From positions 6,301,216-6,333,715 of the forward strand of contig NC_135557.1 of the NCBI RefSeq assembly GCF_964340395.1: DNA of 32,500 nt, given 5' to 3'. The stretch comes from Glandiceps talaboti. Taxonomy: Eukaryota; Hemichordata; Enteropneusta; Spengelidae. The notes beneath the pieces were generated by a model. The model saw nothing but the letters and a program-made list of their open reading frames with translations, did no database searches and was not told where the DNA came from. Made by a program: the position numbers and the translations under genes. Shown here piece by piece: positions 9,712 through 21,982 of this stretch. The number at the start of each line of letters is the position of its first letter. Position 1 is the first letter of the stretch.

Positions 9712-9783
9712 CTATTTTGTTGGAAAAACGAAGTGTAACAAACACTAAGTAAAAGATACGTACGGAATCGAAGACAGAAGAAA

Positions 9784-10350
<567 letters not shown>

Positions 10351-11466
10351 TGTGTTCTATTGAGATCACTGTTCAAATTCTCATATTTCAGTTAACTGGT
10401 CGATAAAAACGCCATGATGAAATGAATATTATATTATCAGCTGTCAGTTAGACTTGTTGACAAATACACGTCAAAATGAATGAAATGTTAATTCCAATAT
10501 TAATTTTTAGTTCAACTGATGAATAAACTATGTAATACAATCATTGTCCAGTTATTAAATCTGTAATTGAAGTGGAACACCATTCCCTGAAACAATGTCA
10601 TTTTTATTATGTCTGGGTTCTGGACAGTTAGTTCGTGATATAGTATCACATAATTTAGACAACAATAAATATGAATGACCATTTATCTGAAGGCTGTAAC
10701 CTCTTAAGAGTGATGTTAATGTTCACCTAATACATATGCATGACTCCAGAAGCCAAAATTTACAACAATAAAAACTCATTTCCTGCACTGATTGAAATCC
10801 TTATAACAAGTTTTGTCTCATGGCTTCTAATGAATGCAGGTGTTGAGTGGTTTCAGTAAAGTTAAAGTCAAAATGTCAGTAATTATTCATACATCAAACC
10901 GATAGCTAGTTACTTAGCAACGCCTGTTACTATAATTTATACTTTTAATATATTATCTACCAGGACTTCTAAAGTTAAAACTTAAGATAATTGTTGGTTG
11001 TACAGATCAATAGCGAAACAGGAAAGAAAGTTACTGGATTTTTCAATTACCTGTTGTACATTGTGCTAACTATTCAACCCCAACCATAGTTTTACACTTG
11101 TTAGTTTATTCATTTTGATCCTTTTACTTTTTTTCATTTAATCTAGGGATATATTCGACTTGTAATTCATGTACGTTTGCTTCATCTGTGTTCTGTTGTC
11201 GTTATTTTATTACGTAATTGTACAGCTCCTTTCTATTTACTTAAAGCGTTTGGAAAACAGCCCACTCAGGTGAGAAACTACTCCAATATTCGAGTTGTGC
11301 TTGTATCCATTTACTACTTAAAATGATTATAACCATCATTTGAAATATAAGTAATTACATACATGACTTCAAACAACGCCCAGTGGTTAGTATCTCTACA
11401 GTGTGTGTCTGGTGTGATGTATATTTAAATAGGTGTAAATGTGTCATTTATTATGATCTCTCATAC
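10351..11466. other. Intron, no recognisable feature
   Basis: AT-rich sequence between the exons at 9556-9711 and 11467-11711. I found no exon-like open frame with splice sites and no repeat structure. Confidence 0.6.
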
Positions 11467-11711
11467 CTGGATTTCCTTGCTGCAGTTGCTTTCTAGAGAT
11501 GTATTCGTCTTCAGTAATACCTCCACGGTGTAATTAGATTCAGGTGTACCACTAGGTAACATCAAAGGTGGGGGTTGTCCTAATCCATGGTACATAAGCT
11601 GTCCGTAGTCATTGGAAAATTGGTCACGAACTCTCACTTCATAAGCAGTGTATGAATTCGAAGTGTCCTCTTTTGGCCATGTGATTGTAAACTTGGCTAT
11701 CATGGTCACTC
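11467..11711 (-). CDS. Polycystin/REJ-like gene, beta-sandwich (REJ/FN3-like) exon
   Basis: A 245-nt exon with acceptor TCATCTCTACACAG and donor ATCCAG|GTATGA, entering in phase 1 and leaving in phase 0. It reads VTMIAKFTITWPKEDTSNSY, then TAYEVRVRDQF, LMYHGLGQPPPLMLPSG and SNYTVEVLL, ending SNCSKEIQ. The Trp in the B strand, the YEVRV strand and the LPSG..NYTVEV strand fit an FN3/REJ-type beta domain, as found in the REJ region of polycystin-1 relatives. Two N-x-S/T sites fit an extracellular location. Its first two bases complete the codon split by the upstream exon. The ATG at 11703 is internal and not a start. Confidence 0.75.
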
Positions 11712-12011
11712 CTGTGTAGAGATGATTTTATTTTTATCATCAAAGTACTGTTATGAAAGACAATGGATCGGCATAAATGTATCATTATAATAAGCATCCA
11801 TATTATTGAAAAATATGAAATAAGAAAAATGAATCACAGTTACATGTTACACGACACTATCAACATTAATATAAACGCCGTTATGATTTTACTATATGTG
11901 AATATAATAAAATGTTATTGCATTTTAAGGTAACTTCTTATCGCAATTTTATACACAGCAAATCAACAGATGAGATGTAACCTAGTCTATTTCACACGAA
12001 CCTCTTCAACA

Positions 12012-14886
12012 CTAGGTTAACTTCATCTGTAGACAGTATCACAATACAAAGTAAAATTAGGTTAACCTCATATGTACACTATATCACAATACCAAGTAAA
12101 ACTAGGTTAACCTCATCTGTAGACAATATCACAATACAAAGTATAACTAGGTTAACTTCATCTGTAGACAATGTCAGGTTAACCTCATCTGTAGACAATA
12201 TCAGGTTAACCTCATCTGTAGACAATATTACAATACCAAGTAAAACTAGGTTAACCTCATCTGTAGACAATATCAGGTTAAACTCATCTGTAGACAATAT
12301 CACAATACAAAGTAAAACTAGGTTAACCTCATCTGTAGACAATATCAGGTTAACCTCATCTGTAGACAATATCACAATACCAAGTAAAACTAGGTTAACC
12401 TCATATGTAGACAATATCACAATACCAAGTAAAACTAGGTTAACTTCATCTGTAGATAATGTCACAATACCAAGTAAAACTAGGTTAACCTCATCTGTAG
12501 ACAATGTCACAATACCAAGTAAAACTAGGTTAACCTCATCTGTAGACAATATCACAATACCAAGTAAAACTAGGTTAACCTCATCTGTAGACAATATCAC
12601 AATACCAAGTAAAACTAGGTTAACCTCATATGTAGACAATATCACAATACCAAGTAAAACTAGGTTAACCTCATCTGTAGACAATATCACAATACCAAGT
12701 AAAACTAGGTTAACCTCATCTGTAGACAATATCACAATACCAAGTAAAACTAGGTTAACCTCATATGTAGACAATATCACAATACCAAGTAAAACTAGGT
12801 TAACCTCATCTGTAGACAATATCACAATACCAAGTAAAACTAGGTTAACCTCATATGTAGACAATGTCACAATACAAAGTATAACTAGGTTAACCTAATT
12901 TGTAGACAATATCACAATACCAAATAAAACTAGGTTAACCTCATCTGTAGACAATATCAGGTTAACCTCATCTGTAGACAATATCACAATACCAAGTAAA
13001 ACTAGGTTAACCTAATCTATAGACAATATCACAATACCAAGTAAAACTAGGTTAACCTCATCTATAGACAATATCACAATACCAAGTAAAACTAGGTTAA
13101 CCTCATATGTAGACAATATCACAATACCAAGTAAAACTAGGTTAACCTCATATGTAGACAATATCACAATACCAAGTAAAACTAGGTTAACCTCATCTAT
13201 AGACAATATCACAATACCAAGTAAAACTAGGTTAACCTCATCTGTAGACAATATCACAATACCAAGTATAACTAGGTTAACCTCATCTGTAGACAATATC
13301 ACAATACCAAGTAAAATTAGGTTAACCTCATCTGTAGACAATATCACAATACCAAGTAAAACTAGGTTAACCTCATCTGTAGACAATATCACAGTACCAA
13401 GTAAAACTAGGTTAACCTCATCTGTAGACAATATCACAATACCAAGTAAAACTAGGTTAACCTCATCTGTAGACAATATCACAATACCAAGTAAAACTAG
13501 GTTAACTTCATCTGTAGACAATATCACAATACCAAGTAAAACTAGGTTAACTTCATCTGTAGACAATATCACAATACCAAGTAAAACTAGGTTAACTTCA
13601 TCTGTAGACAATGTCACAATACCAAGTAAAACTAGGTTAACCTCATATGTAGACAATATCACAATACCAAGTATAACTAGGTTAACCTCATTTGTAGACA
13701 ATATCACAATACCAAGTAAAACTAGGTTAACCTCATCTGTAGACAATATCAGGTTAACCTCATCTGTAGACAATATCACAATACCAAGTAAACTAGGTTA
13801 ACCTCATCTGTAGACAATATCACAATACCAAGTAAAAACTAGGTTAACCTCATCTGTAGACAATATCACAATACCAAGTAAAACTAGGTTAACCTCATCT
13901 GTAGACAATATCACAATACCAAGTGAAACTAGGTTAACCTCATCTGTAGACAATATCACAATACCAAGTAAAAACTAGGTTAACCTCATCTGTAGACAAT
14001 ATCACAATACCAAGTAAAACTAGGTTAACCTCATCTGTAGACAATATCACAATACCAAGTAAAACTAGGTTAACCTCATCTGTAGACAATATCACAATAC
14101 CAAGTAAAACTAGGTTAACCTCATCTGTAGACAATGTCACAATACCAAGTAAAAACTAGGTTAACCTCATCTGTAGACAATGTCACAATACCAAGTAAAA
14201 CTAGGTTAACCTCATATGTAGACAATGTCACAATACAAAGTATAACTAGGTTAACCTCATTTGTAGACAATATCAGGTTAACCTCATCTGTAGACAATAT
14301 CTCAATACCAAGTAAAACTAGGTTAACCTCATCTGTAGACAATATCACAATACCAAGTAAAACTAGGTTTACCTCATCTGTAGACAATATCACAATACCA
14401 AGTAAAACTATGTTAACCTCATCTGTAGATAATGTCACAATACAAAGTATAACTAGGTTAACCTCATTTGTAGACAATATCAGGTTAACCTCATCTGTAG
14501 ACAATATCACAATACCAAGTAAAACTAGGTTAACCTCATCTGTAGACAATATCACAATACCAAGTAAAAACTAGGTTAACCTCATCTGTAGACAATATCA
14601 CAATACCAAGTAAAACTAGGTTAACTTCATCTGTAGACAATATCACAATACCAAGTAAAATTAGGTTAACCTCATCTGTAGACAATGTCACAATACCAAG
14701 TAAAACTAGGTTAACTTCATCTGTAGACAATATCACAATACCAAGTAAAACTACGTTAACCTCATCTGTAGACAATATCACAATACCAAGTAAAAACTAG
14801 GTTAACCTCATCTGTAGACAATATCACAATACCAAGTAAAACTAGGTTAACTTCATCTGTAGACAATATCACAATACAAAGTAAAA
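12012..14886. repeat. 45-bp minisatellite array, about 64 units
   Basis: The unit is ACTAGGTTAACCTCATCTGT, then AGACAATATC, then ACAATACCAAGTAAA. It contains a GTTAAC palindrome. Most units are 45 bp; several are 27 bp, lacking the 18-bp stretch between two AGG boundaries, and some have one extra A (46 bp). Because 45 and 27 are multiples of three, long frames stay open on both strands (15-residue periods such as ILSTDEVNLVLLGIV); these break at the 46-bp units. The array lies entirely in the intron between the exons at 11467-11711 and 15289-15324. It is not a gene. Confidence 0.95.
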
Positions 14887-15288
14887 CATTCAAAGAAAAC
14901 ATTTAATTGTTTTAAAGAGGAATGAAGGTGAAACTGATCTATCTTAGCTGCACTTCTTTATGTTTCGGAAATAATACATAAACATAATGTTCTCCAATAG
15001 ATTATTGCGCGCCCTCTCTAAGATAGATTTGTGAAATTCACAAGTTTAGTTTAGATTAGCATAGTAGTACTCTGGGGTTGAGGCATTATAGGAAATAAAA
15101 AACGCGGTCAGGAGATTCGGTCGAGCAAGGCAAGATTAGTAAAAATCCCTTTTCGGATTTCGTTAAGCGTACTTATATAGCTAAAATAAAACCCGTCTTC
15201 CTTCTGATACCATAGACCAAGAAGTCCACTCTAAGTTGTATGATAATATCAACAGAACACTTAAACTATTGATCAAAGACTGTCTTAC
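14887..15288. other. Intron, no recognisable feature
   Basis: Unique AT-rich sequence between the minisatellite and the microexon donor. Nothing further is seen. Confidence 0.6.
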
Positions 15289-15324
15289 CTGTTTGTGGCT
15301 GCACTTCTATGACATCACAATCGT
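15289..15324 (-). CDS. Polycystin/REJ-like gene, 36-nt microexon
   Basis: The T-rich acceptor (ends CGCAAATAG) and the strong donor ACAG|GTAAGA define 36 nt in phase 1 in and phase 1 out. It encodes DCDVIEVQPQT flanked by split codons. It fits between the HYR exon, which ends in phase 1, and the beta-domain exon, which starts with two bases completing a codon; the frame is open with or without it. The peptide supplies a plausible first strand and PQTG turn for the beta domain that follows. The call rests on splice sites and phase only, so skipping in the mature transcript is possible. Confidence 0.5.
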
Positions 15325-15890
15325 CTATTTGCGATGTAATACAATTATGTAAAACAAAGGAATTGTCCGGGTTTAATACATTACTATAACTCAATATGTT
15401 TGTTGTTGTTTTTATTACAATTTCTTTCAACAAAGTCAGGCATTGCAGTCGATGACAACTTTAATGCAGCTAGAGGAAAATAGCACAAATTGCTTTGTTT
15501 TACAACTTTACAGTGTTAAAATTTTATAGGAAAATGTTTAATACATAAAATAATATCGATTCAGTCCTACTGATACCTATCCAAACACTCCATCATGGGA
15601 CGGTATCTTAGTTGTCGATATTTTGGGCTTTTTTCAATTCCTTAATTATACTATATTATCTTTCCAACAAATATCATACATTTGGCAGTTGTCCTGGCCG
15701 TGGCATTGTTGCTAATCACAGTTTTACTTTTCAGAAAATCACATTTCAAAGCCAGAACGAACATTTGTGATACAATCAATTTGGTTGGACTATTTGCCCA
15801 TATACAAACCCTAGATAATGTCCCGGTTAAATGCAATAGCAATCCGTACAATTAGGTATACTTTAAATCGTTTTACATACATACATGTAT
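15325..15890. other. Intron, no recognisable feature
   Basis: An open frame of 66 codons on the minus strand (15651-15851) has no convincing splice sites or family resemblance. Nothing else stands out. Confidence 0.5.
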
Positions 15891-16125
15891 CTTCTTACTT
15901 ACCTACCTACCTATCTACCTACCTACATATATACATACATACGTACCTACATACGTACGTAAATACGTGATGTGTGTGCATGCATGCAGTCAGACATTCA
16001 GACAGGCGGACGGACGGACGGACGGACGGAAACAAACACAAACACAAACACAAACACAAACACAAACACAAACACAAACACAAACACAGACACAGACACA
16101 GAAACAGAAACAGAAACACACACCT
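15891..16125. repeat. Compound microsatellite: (TACC/TACA)n, (GGAC)n, (ACAAAC)n
   Basis: TACC/TACA/TACG tetranucleotides at about 15891-15965 are followed by (GGAC)n at 16009-16030. Then comes a hexanucleotide (ACAAAC)n run to about 16090, grading into CAGACA and CAGAAA units. Frames over it give NTNTNT- or CLCLCL-type proteins, which are artefacts. Confidence 0.95.
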
Positions 16126-17608
16126 ATGCATACACATTAAACTATGCCCACTGAGTCTCGATACATTTGTGCTAAACAGATAAAGGGGGAAAAAGTCACG
16201 TTGAAATTTTGTAAAGTAGTAAATAAGTGTTAACATATTTGACATTGTATTGTTTTGTTGTGTTGTTATTTATCTATTTATTGTTATTATTATTCTTATT
16301 ATTTTTTATTTATTTAATTTCTTCTTGGGGGGGGGGTGCTTGCAAGCTTTTTTTTCTTCTCTTTACTGCAAGTACAAAGCAAAACGTCATATAGTTAAAG
16401 AAAGATTACCCAGTTCACATACATGTCAGACAAATAAAAACGCAAAACAATACTGGAAGCTACAGTTCAAAATCATGCTATTTGTAATACATCGTTCCTT
16501 ATAGAAATAAAACGTCCAAATTCATTTAGCAATCTAATAATATGCAATTGTCTAAATGAAAAGATACGATTATTCTTTCTACTATACAATCACAAATTAG
16601 TTTGTTGCCCTGCAAAAGTTTGTGGTAAGAACGTTTGTGATTACATCATATTTACTCGAAACTCTTTGTACTGACAGATTATGTGTTTGTGAAGACAAAA
16701 GGACTGGAGTAAGCATGATGTAATCAAAATATGTTTTCCCATAAACCCTTGTAAGGGATCTTCCAATATGCTGAACACACATTTTAAAGATTTTTAGAAA
16801 TAAACAAATGATTTACAACAATAACATTAAGTTTTGATTATCCAAATAACTACCCATTGCTAAATAATACAGGTAACTAAGAGTTAAATTGAAAATGGTG
16901 GGGGGGAGGGGGAGGGTAACAAAGTGAATTGCGACAAAATTACTGTTATTTTCTCTACCCTGATCATGAGAGGGATTGTGGTTCCATCAGACCAAGAAAA
17001 AAGTCTCTGATCCCACTCTCTGTAAAATGCAAAACAGGTTGACCCTAATTACCTATTTCTAAAACATGTTGTCCATCCTCTCCATGCAATATATTCCATC
17101 GTGACTAAGAGTGGAGTGTTTTATAATGTGCCTCATATCAAATACTTGAAAAGACACTATAGTACGTCATATAATTTTGGACATTTGACCTTGACTGACC
17201 TTCAGGGTCAAATAGCAAACTGTTCAAGCCATTTCCTACATATCACAAACACCTTTAGTACTTTTTTGTTACCACTAATTTCTTTTAATTCATGTCACCA
17301 TTCAATCACATAAAAGTAAAGTATTTGAGTGTACTGTGTCTTCTACAAAGAGTTGCTTGGTGTCTGAAATATGACATTTTTTCTAACACTCCTCGTCGCA
17401 AATAATGCGCATTCTCTTACTATTGTATTTTTATGTAAGTAATAAATAACGTACCTTGATTTATAAACGTATTTTTACATATCAAATATATAACATACCT
17501 TTGACTACCATCGTATTTTGTTACATAAAATACATGTATTACAATAGAAGTATTATTCTAGTTTAACACAATAGTGTGTGCACGTAACAATATACTTTGT
17601 CTTCCTAC
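16126..17608. other. Intron, no recognisable feature
   Basis: AT-rich sequence with a poly-G run near 16327-16336 and purine-rich GGGGGGAGGGGGAGGG near 16900. No exon or mobile element was recognised. Confidence 0.5.
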
Positions 17609-17839
17609 CTTGCACTGTTATCAGAAAAGAACAACCTGCAGTGTAATCAATACCGTCTGAGACTGCGCAGCCTACAGTCGTTGTTCCAAGGTTAAAAACT
17701 GTACCAGATTCTGGTTCACACATAGGATCCATTGTTATCCCAGTAGATGTAAAGCCACTGAAAGTAACTGGACCAGATGTACCATTCAAGTAGACAGTAT
17801 AATCAGATGGGCATGTCAGTGTCAAGCTACCAGTATCTG
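17609..17839 (-). CDS. Polycystin/REJ-like gene, HYR (hyalin repeat) domain exon
   Basis: A 231-nt exon, phase 1 in and phase 1 out, the usual phase of a shuffled extracellular module. The acceptor is CCTCTTACAAACAG and the donor CAAG|GTAGGA. It encodes about 76 residues with LTLTCPSDYTVYLNG, then FSGFTSTGITMDPMCEPESG, FNLGTTTVGCAVSDG and GCSFLITVQ. The four cysteines, the TCP(S/A)D start, the F..G.T.V.C...D turn and the final C.F.ITV strand are diagnostic of HYR, an immunoglobulin-like adhesion fold. The acceptor is a CAGCAG tandem (NAGNAG), so a one-codon alternative start is possible. It is the best-defined domain of this gene and indicates a secreted or cell-surface protein. Confidence 0.85.
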
Positions 17840-18984
17840 CTGTTTGTAAGAGGAAAAATATAAACGTTGTTACTTAGTGTTGATATGACGATGTATGAAT
17901 GTATAACTACGTTTCTCACTTTTTCTTTTTTCTGTTGGTTTAATTAATCGGCCTTTTTGTAGACTATAGCGGTAATATATACTAATACAAACATGCACAT
18001 GATAAATAGTTATATATACCATGGCTGTATACATACATTTTACACGCATACCTATGACAATTATAATGTTAACGTTGTTGAATTTGGCGAGTGTGATTGG
18101 GATCAACAAATTCTCCTAAAAGGTGTTTATACTAATATTGATTACATAAATTAGCATTATAAATTTATATTTTAAATCCTGTCTGACACGAGTTAATGAG
18201 ATAAGCCGTGGTATGATTATATATATATGCATGAGATACAGTTGTCATATCATCACAGACGATATGTCACACCTTGGCACTGAACCTTGTCAAACTGTTT
18301 TTATTCTAGCATTCAGCTAGGTGAAATAATTATGTAGCTACACTGTTGTATGTCGGGCTGCCAGAAAACAATATATGTTAAGAATGTACATATATTCTAA
18401 ATGACAACACTGACCTTCTTTGACAACATTAGACAGTATGATAACTTGAAACACATTACTCTATATAAACACCAAGTGTCACCATAACTTTCTAGTTAGA
18501 CATTCACTGTACGTTCGAATTATTGCATAATTGTGGACAACGCCTAACATCTAGACAATAGATCATATCGCCAGCTAGAGGTTAGCCCTGACTATGACGT
18601 TTGTCAGTCTGATGAGAAGACCGCCATCTACAGGTCATCAGGGATCATGGATATTTGTCATTCTGATGAAGCCTATGACCACAATACCACCAGCGAGAGG
18701 TCAAATGTAACTATTGAATGTGTCATTCCGATGACCACACCATTGCTATGTACTTTGTTAGGTTCGACCTAGATATGTTGTCTATAGTTGTTGATTATTT
18801 TTTTCGAATTCAGACATGTTGTCACCCATTTTTTTAAATATCAGTTCTTGTTTTTCTTTTGACCGCCTCCACCGCTGTCGTCGTCGTCGTCGTTCATTTC
18901 AACCGATTCGGCTGTTTGTGACTCTCGTGACCACCTCATTCCATGTTGCACGAATTTGCGCCGCTTGGAAGGCATAGTGAAGGC
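17840..18984. other. Intron or 5' region with one possible exon
   Basis: Apart from the possible exon at 18052-18115, I see nothing assignable. The part from 18480 to 18760 has GATGA-rich low-level repetition (for example CATTCTGATGA and CATTCCGATGA) without clear units. Confidence 0.4.
18052..18115 (-). CDS. Possible 64-nt exon upstream of the HYR exon
   Basis: The acceptor AAACACCTTTTAG and donor ATAG|GTATGC bracket an open frame in phase 0 in and phase 1 out. It reads ENLLIPITLAKFNNVNIIIV plus I and a split codon that the HYR exon could complete. The phase agreement is the main support. The peptide has no recognised domain, and a chance exon of this size is quite possible. Confidence 0.25.
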
Positions 18985-19755
18985 TCATAGGCCTTTGATA
19001 TTATCCACCCATTTGATTGGTGGACTTCCTCTTCCGCGAGCACCTTCCGTCTTTCCAAACAACACTATCGTTTCTGAATTCTCCGCATCTCTTCTGGTGA
19101 TAAGCCCAAAATATGTCAGCTGCGCTTTACGTACCATATTTAAAAGGCTGGGTGGTCGGTCTATGTCCTCGAGGACGCTTTCGTTCGTTCGTCTAGGTGA
19201 CCTGTGGATATTGAGCATCCATCGCCAGGCCCATAATTCGAACGATTCGACGCGCTTTCGTGATTTCGCTTTCAGGGTCCAAGCTTCAGCTCCATATAAG
19301 AGAAGACCAGTGTGCGCATCAGACATTTTTTGTAACTTTGCGGATGTCATGGCTTCTCCAGATTTGTGTGAGCTTGCCCACTGCCGATCGACCCAACGCT
19401 AAACACCTGTCAATTTCTCAGTCGCAGTCACCATCTACCGTGATCAAAGAACCGAGAAAGTTGAAATTCTCGAGCTCATCTACCTGTAAGCCGTCCACGG
19501 TGATGTTCTGGTTGGAGTCAGCACCGCCGTTCAAATTCATTATTTTTGTTTTGTCGATGTTCAGGTAAAGTCCAGCTGCTTCGCTCTCTTGCTTGAGTCT
19601 CTGCAACGAATGGTTCATGTCTTCTATGATGTTCGCAAGAAGAGTCGTATAGTCTGCGTACATCACTTACTGTAACACTTTGCCTCCAATGGACATTCCT
19701 TCTTCATGACTGAGTGCTTTCCGCATGATGTTTTCAGCGTATGTGCCTAGGCACA
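18985..19755 (-). pseudogene. LINE reverse transcriptase, 3' part (broken)
   Basis: Minus-strand fragments in order: YAENIMRKALSHEEGMSIGG near 19735-19680; VMYADYTTLLANIIEDMNHS, the motif C region in which YADD has become YADY; then NIDKTKIMNLNGG and NFLGSLITVDGD to 19418; EIDRCLALGRSAVGKLTQIW after an in-frame TGA; and LLYGAEAWTLKAKSRKR through LTYFGLITRRDAE and GRGSPPIKWVDNI to 18985. This is the C-terminal half of a non-LTR retrotransposon polyprotein. One catalytic aspartate is replaced, and there are at least two stops and a frameshift, so it is dead. The 5' part of the same kind of RT is found at 24192-24455. I cannot assign a clade from these motifs. Confidence 0.85.
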
Positions 19756-20185
<430 letters not shown>

Positions 20186-20775
20186 TAAGCATCAGTGTGA
20201 AATCATATCGTCTAAAATAGTAAGTCTTGCATTAATAGTATACAGCAAGGTATGTAATCAAATAAGTAATGTAATGTACATGCATATAGTAATAGTTGAG
20301 CTCGTATTATATGTGTTGCGATCCAGAAATACCATATTCGGAATGTTGGCATATTTTACCTGAATGAATATTAAATTCAATTTATACTACTTATTCACAA
20401 ACAAAAGCTAACAACAGCATGATCAAATAATATGTTGATTTATCTACTAATCCTATACTAATTACATTTATCGCTAGATAACAAATGTCAAGTGTTTTGA
20501 TTAAACAACATAGATTAGTTCTTGTAAACAAGATAACTTGCTGATTACCGAATTCAAAGTAATACTTAATTTTCCAATGGCGTGATCAACATTTGTCTTA
20601 CACGTAAACAATTTACATATTATGGCATGATCTTGAATCTCAATCTTAAATATTCTGGTGGAAAGTTCACCGTATCTTTTAGAACAATGAATCTAGGTGT
20701 AGATCATTTAATTTTAACAAGTTATGTTTACAAAGATGACATCACCTTAATTCAAGGTGACAACTAGAACTTATA
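20186..20775. other. Interior of the long-TIR element, no recognised gene
   Basis: AT-rich sequence. A 61-codon open frame at 20582-20767 (plus) contains no motif I recognise and is close to what chance would give here. Confidence 0.4.
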
Positions 20776-21042
20776 TGTTAGGGATTTGGAGAAATAAACT
20801 TTACTCTAAGATTTCGATTACAAGGCAACTGTTGGTGTGCGGTGTCTCTCTCTGCCTGAGTGTAAGAGCGTACGTGTATGTGACGATACCTGTGTAGCTA
20901 ATTCCTAACTTAGACAAGCTCGTAGATCCTGGTACCCGAGAAAGACAGTTAGAGTGGAGAATCGTTTACGTTCTGCCGTGCTACTCACAACTAACAAACG
21001 TAGACACTGAAACGCTACATTAAGCCACCCCAGAACGTAACA
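20776..21042 (-). mobile_element. Putative 3' LTR of the BEL/Pao element
   Basis: On the minus strand this 267-bp segment runs from TGTTACGTTCTGGGGTGGC to CCCTAACA, giving the TG...CA ends and a TGTTA/TAACA short inverted repeat expected of an LTR. It lies downstream of the C-terminal BEL domain on the same strand. The second LTR is missing because the element is truncated at its 5' end, so the boundaries cannot be confirmed by comparison. I see no convincing polypurine tract immediately before it. Confidence 0.55.
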
Positions 21043-21213
21043 ATAATGTATAAAGTGTTCCAATAAATGGTCAGACTTATGACCCTAAACTAATGTGAGT
21101 TCAATGTTCATTGTCTGTCAATTTGTAATTGACGAGTCCAGTTCTTTATCCTATCTTTCACGTTAATAACGACTTGTCTGATAGGACGTCTTTCTCTATG
21201 CACGATCTGATTG

Positions 21214-21660
21214 TCATTGACTGTAGTATCCAATGGGATACGCGTGCATTTTCGTTGGGTCGTCGCATGTTAGTTCCAACGGATACAATTTATTAATTGG
21301 ACGATTTGTTTGCCCACCTTTAGTTTTGATTTTTGCAGATCGTATGAGTCCACCGTTGCCATATCGTAGCTCTTGTACTAGAGCTAGATTCCAATTGATG
21401 CGTCGTTTATCGTCGCTCTGTACTAGAACTACGTCACCAACCTTTATGGTATTGTTCGTTTTACCGTTAGGGTTATGACATTCGTGAAGTGCTGGTACCA
21501 TGGACCATCTACGCCAAAAGTGTTTGTGTAAATTGGCGAGATATTGTTTGCGTTTGGCGAGTGTAGTCTGATCACGAATGGTGAAAATAGGGTCCGATAG
21601 CGTATCATCATCAGTTAATTCGTAGGGTAGAGTATTAAGTAGGCGTCCATGTAATAGTAG
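21214..21660 (-). pseudogene. BEL/Pao Pol C-terminal domain (DUF5641-like)
   Basis: The minus-strand sequence contains LLLHGRLLNTLPYEL, then AKRKQYLANLHKHFWRRW, IKVGDVVLVQSDDKRRINW, LALVQELRYGNGGLIRSAKI and TNRPINKLYPLEL. These match the C-terminal domain that follows the integrase core in BEL/Pao polyproteins, including the hFW.RW and VGDVVL..DD..R..W signatures. The stretch is open and well preserved from about 21640 to 21214. Upstream it joins the integrase zinc-finger remnant almost directly, so the whole integrase core is missing. It ends ...HAYPIGYYSQ. Confidence 0.85.
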
Positions 21661-21817
21661 CGATGGATGATTGTAATGGAGGAGATACCCGGCATGTCGT
21701 ATGATTTGCCACTAACCTTCTTGCATGTCACACATTGTCGAAGTGCCACCTTGACAACTTTGCGTATACTTGGTACCCAATAGCGTTGTCGAATGTGCAT
21801 CATTGTAGACTGTATTG
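21640..21817 (-). pseudogene. BEL/Pao integrase zinc-binding fragment, Cys half
   Basis: The frame starting near 21806 reads TMMHIRQRYWVPSIRKVVKV, then ALRQCVTCKKVSGKSYDMPG, giving the CC half of the HHCC zinc-binding domain. The HH half lies at 21983 onward, on the far side of a 165-bp transposon insertion. Just after the PG, the sequence passes to the C-terminal domain in another frame. The catalytic core (DDE) is absent, which implies an internal deletion. Confidence 0.8.
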
Positions 21818-21982
21818 TAGTCTTGCTGCTAGACGTTCGGGCTTTCTTTTGATGCTATACCTATAAGCGAACGAAGTTCGCATGTGAGGGCCTGCCCGCT
21901 CGGATGTTCCATCCTCGATAGCGTTGTTCGGCTGTGTGTCGTATTTTATCGGAAGAACATCCGAGGGCTAGCTGATAGACTA
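21818..21982. mobile_element. MITE copy 1 (165 bp, 9-bp TSD) in BEL integrase
   Basis: The ends are TAGTCTTGCTGCTAGAC (plus) and, on the other strand, TAGTCTATCAGCTAGCC, matching at 13 of 17 positions. It is flanked by perfect 9-bp duplications ACTGTATTG at 21809-21817 and 21983-21991. It splits the integrase zinc finger between its HH and CC halves. The interior has a small hairpin (GGATGTTCC / GGAAGAACATCC area). A 9-bp duplication suits a Mutator/MULE-type non-autonomous element. A second copy in the opposite orientation is at 22986-23234. Confidence 0.85.

Noticed and set aside
12079-14781. Long minus-strand frames (up to 263 codons) of ILSTDEVNLVLLGIV repeats as a protein
   Set aside because: They are a consequence of a 45-bp tandem repeat whose length is a multiple of three. 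The plus strand is open too, and 46-bp units break the frame repeatedly.
12012-14886. CRISPR-like array
   Set aside because: There are no unique spacers between repeats, the unit is fully tandem, and the surrounding genome is an intron-bearing eukaryote.
15651-15851. 66-codon minus-strand ORF as another exon of the polycystin-like gene
   Set aside because: No acceptor or donor in suitable phase, and no similarity to its neighbours.
15919-16245. LCLCLC or NTNTNT frames
   Set aside because: Translation of the (ACAAAC)n microsatellite.
20582-20767. 61-codon plus-strand ORF inside the long-TIR element as a transposase fragment
   Set aside because: It has no recognisable motif and is within the length expected by chance.
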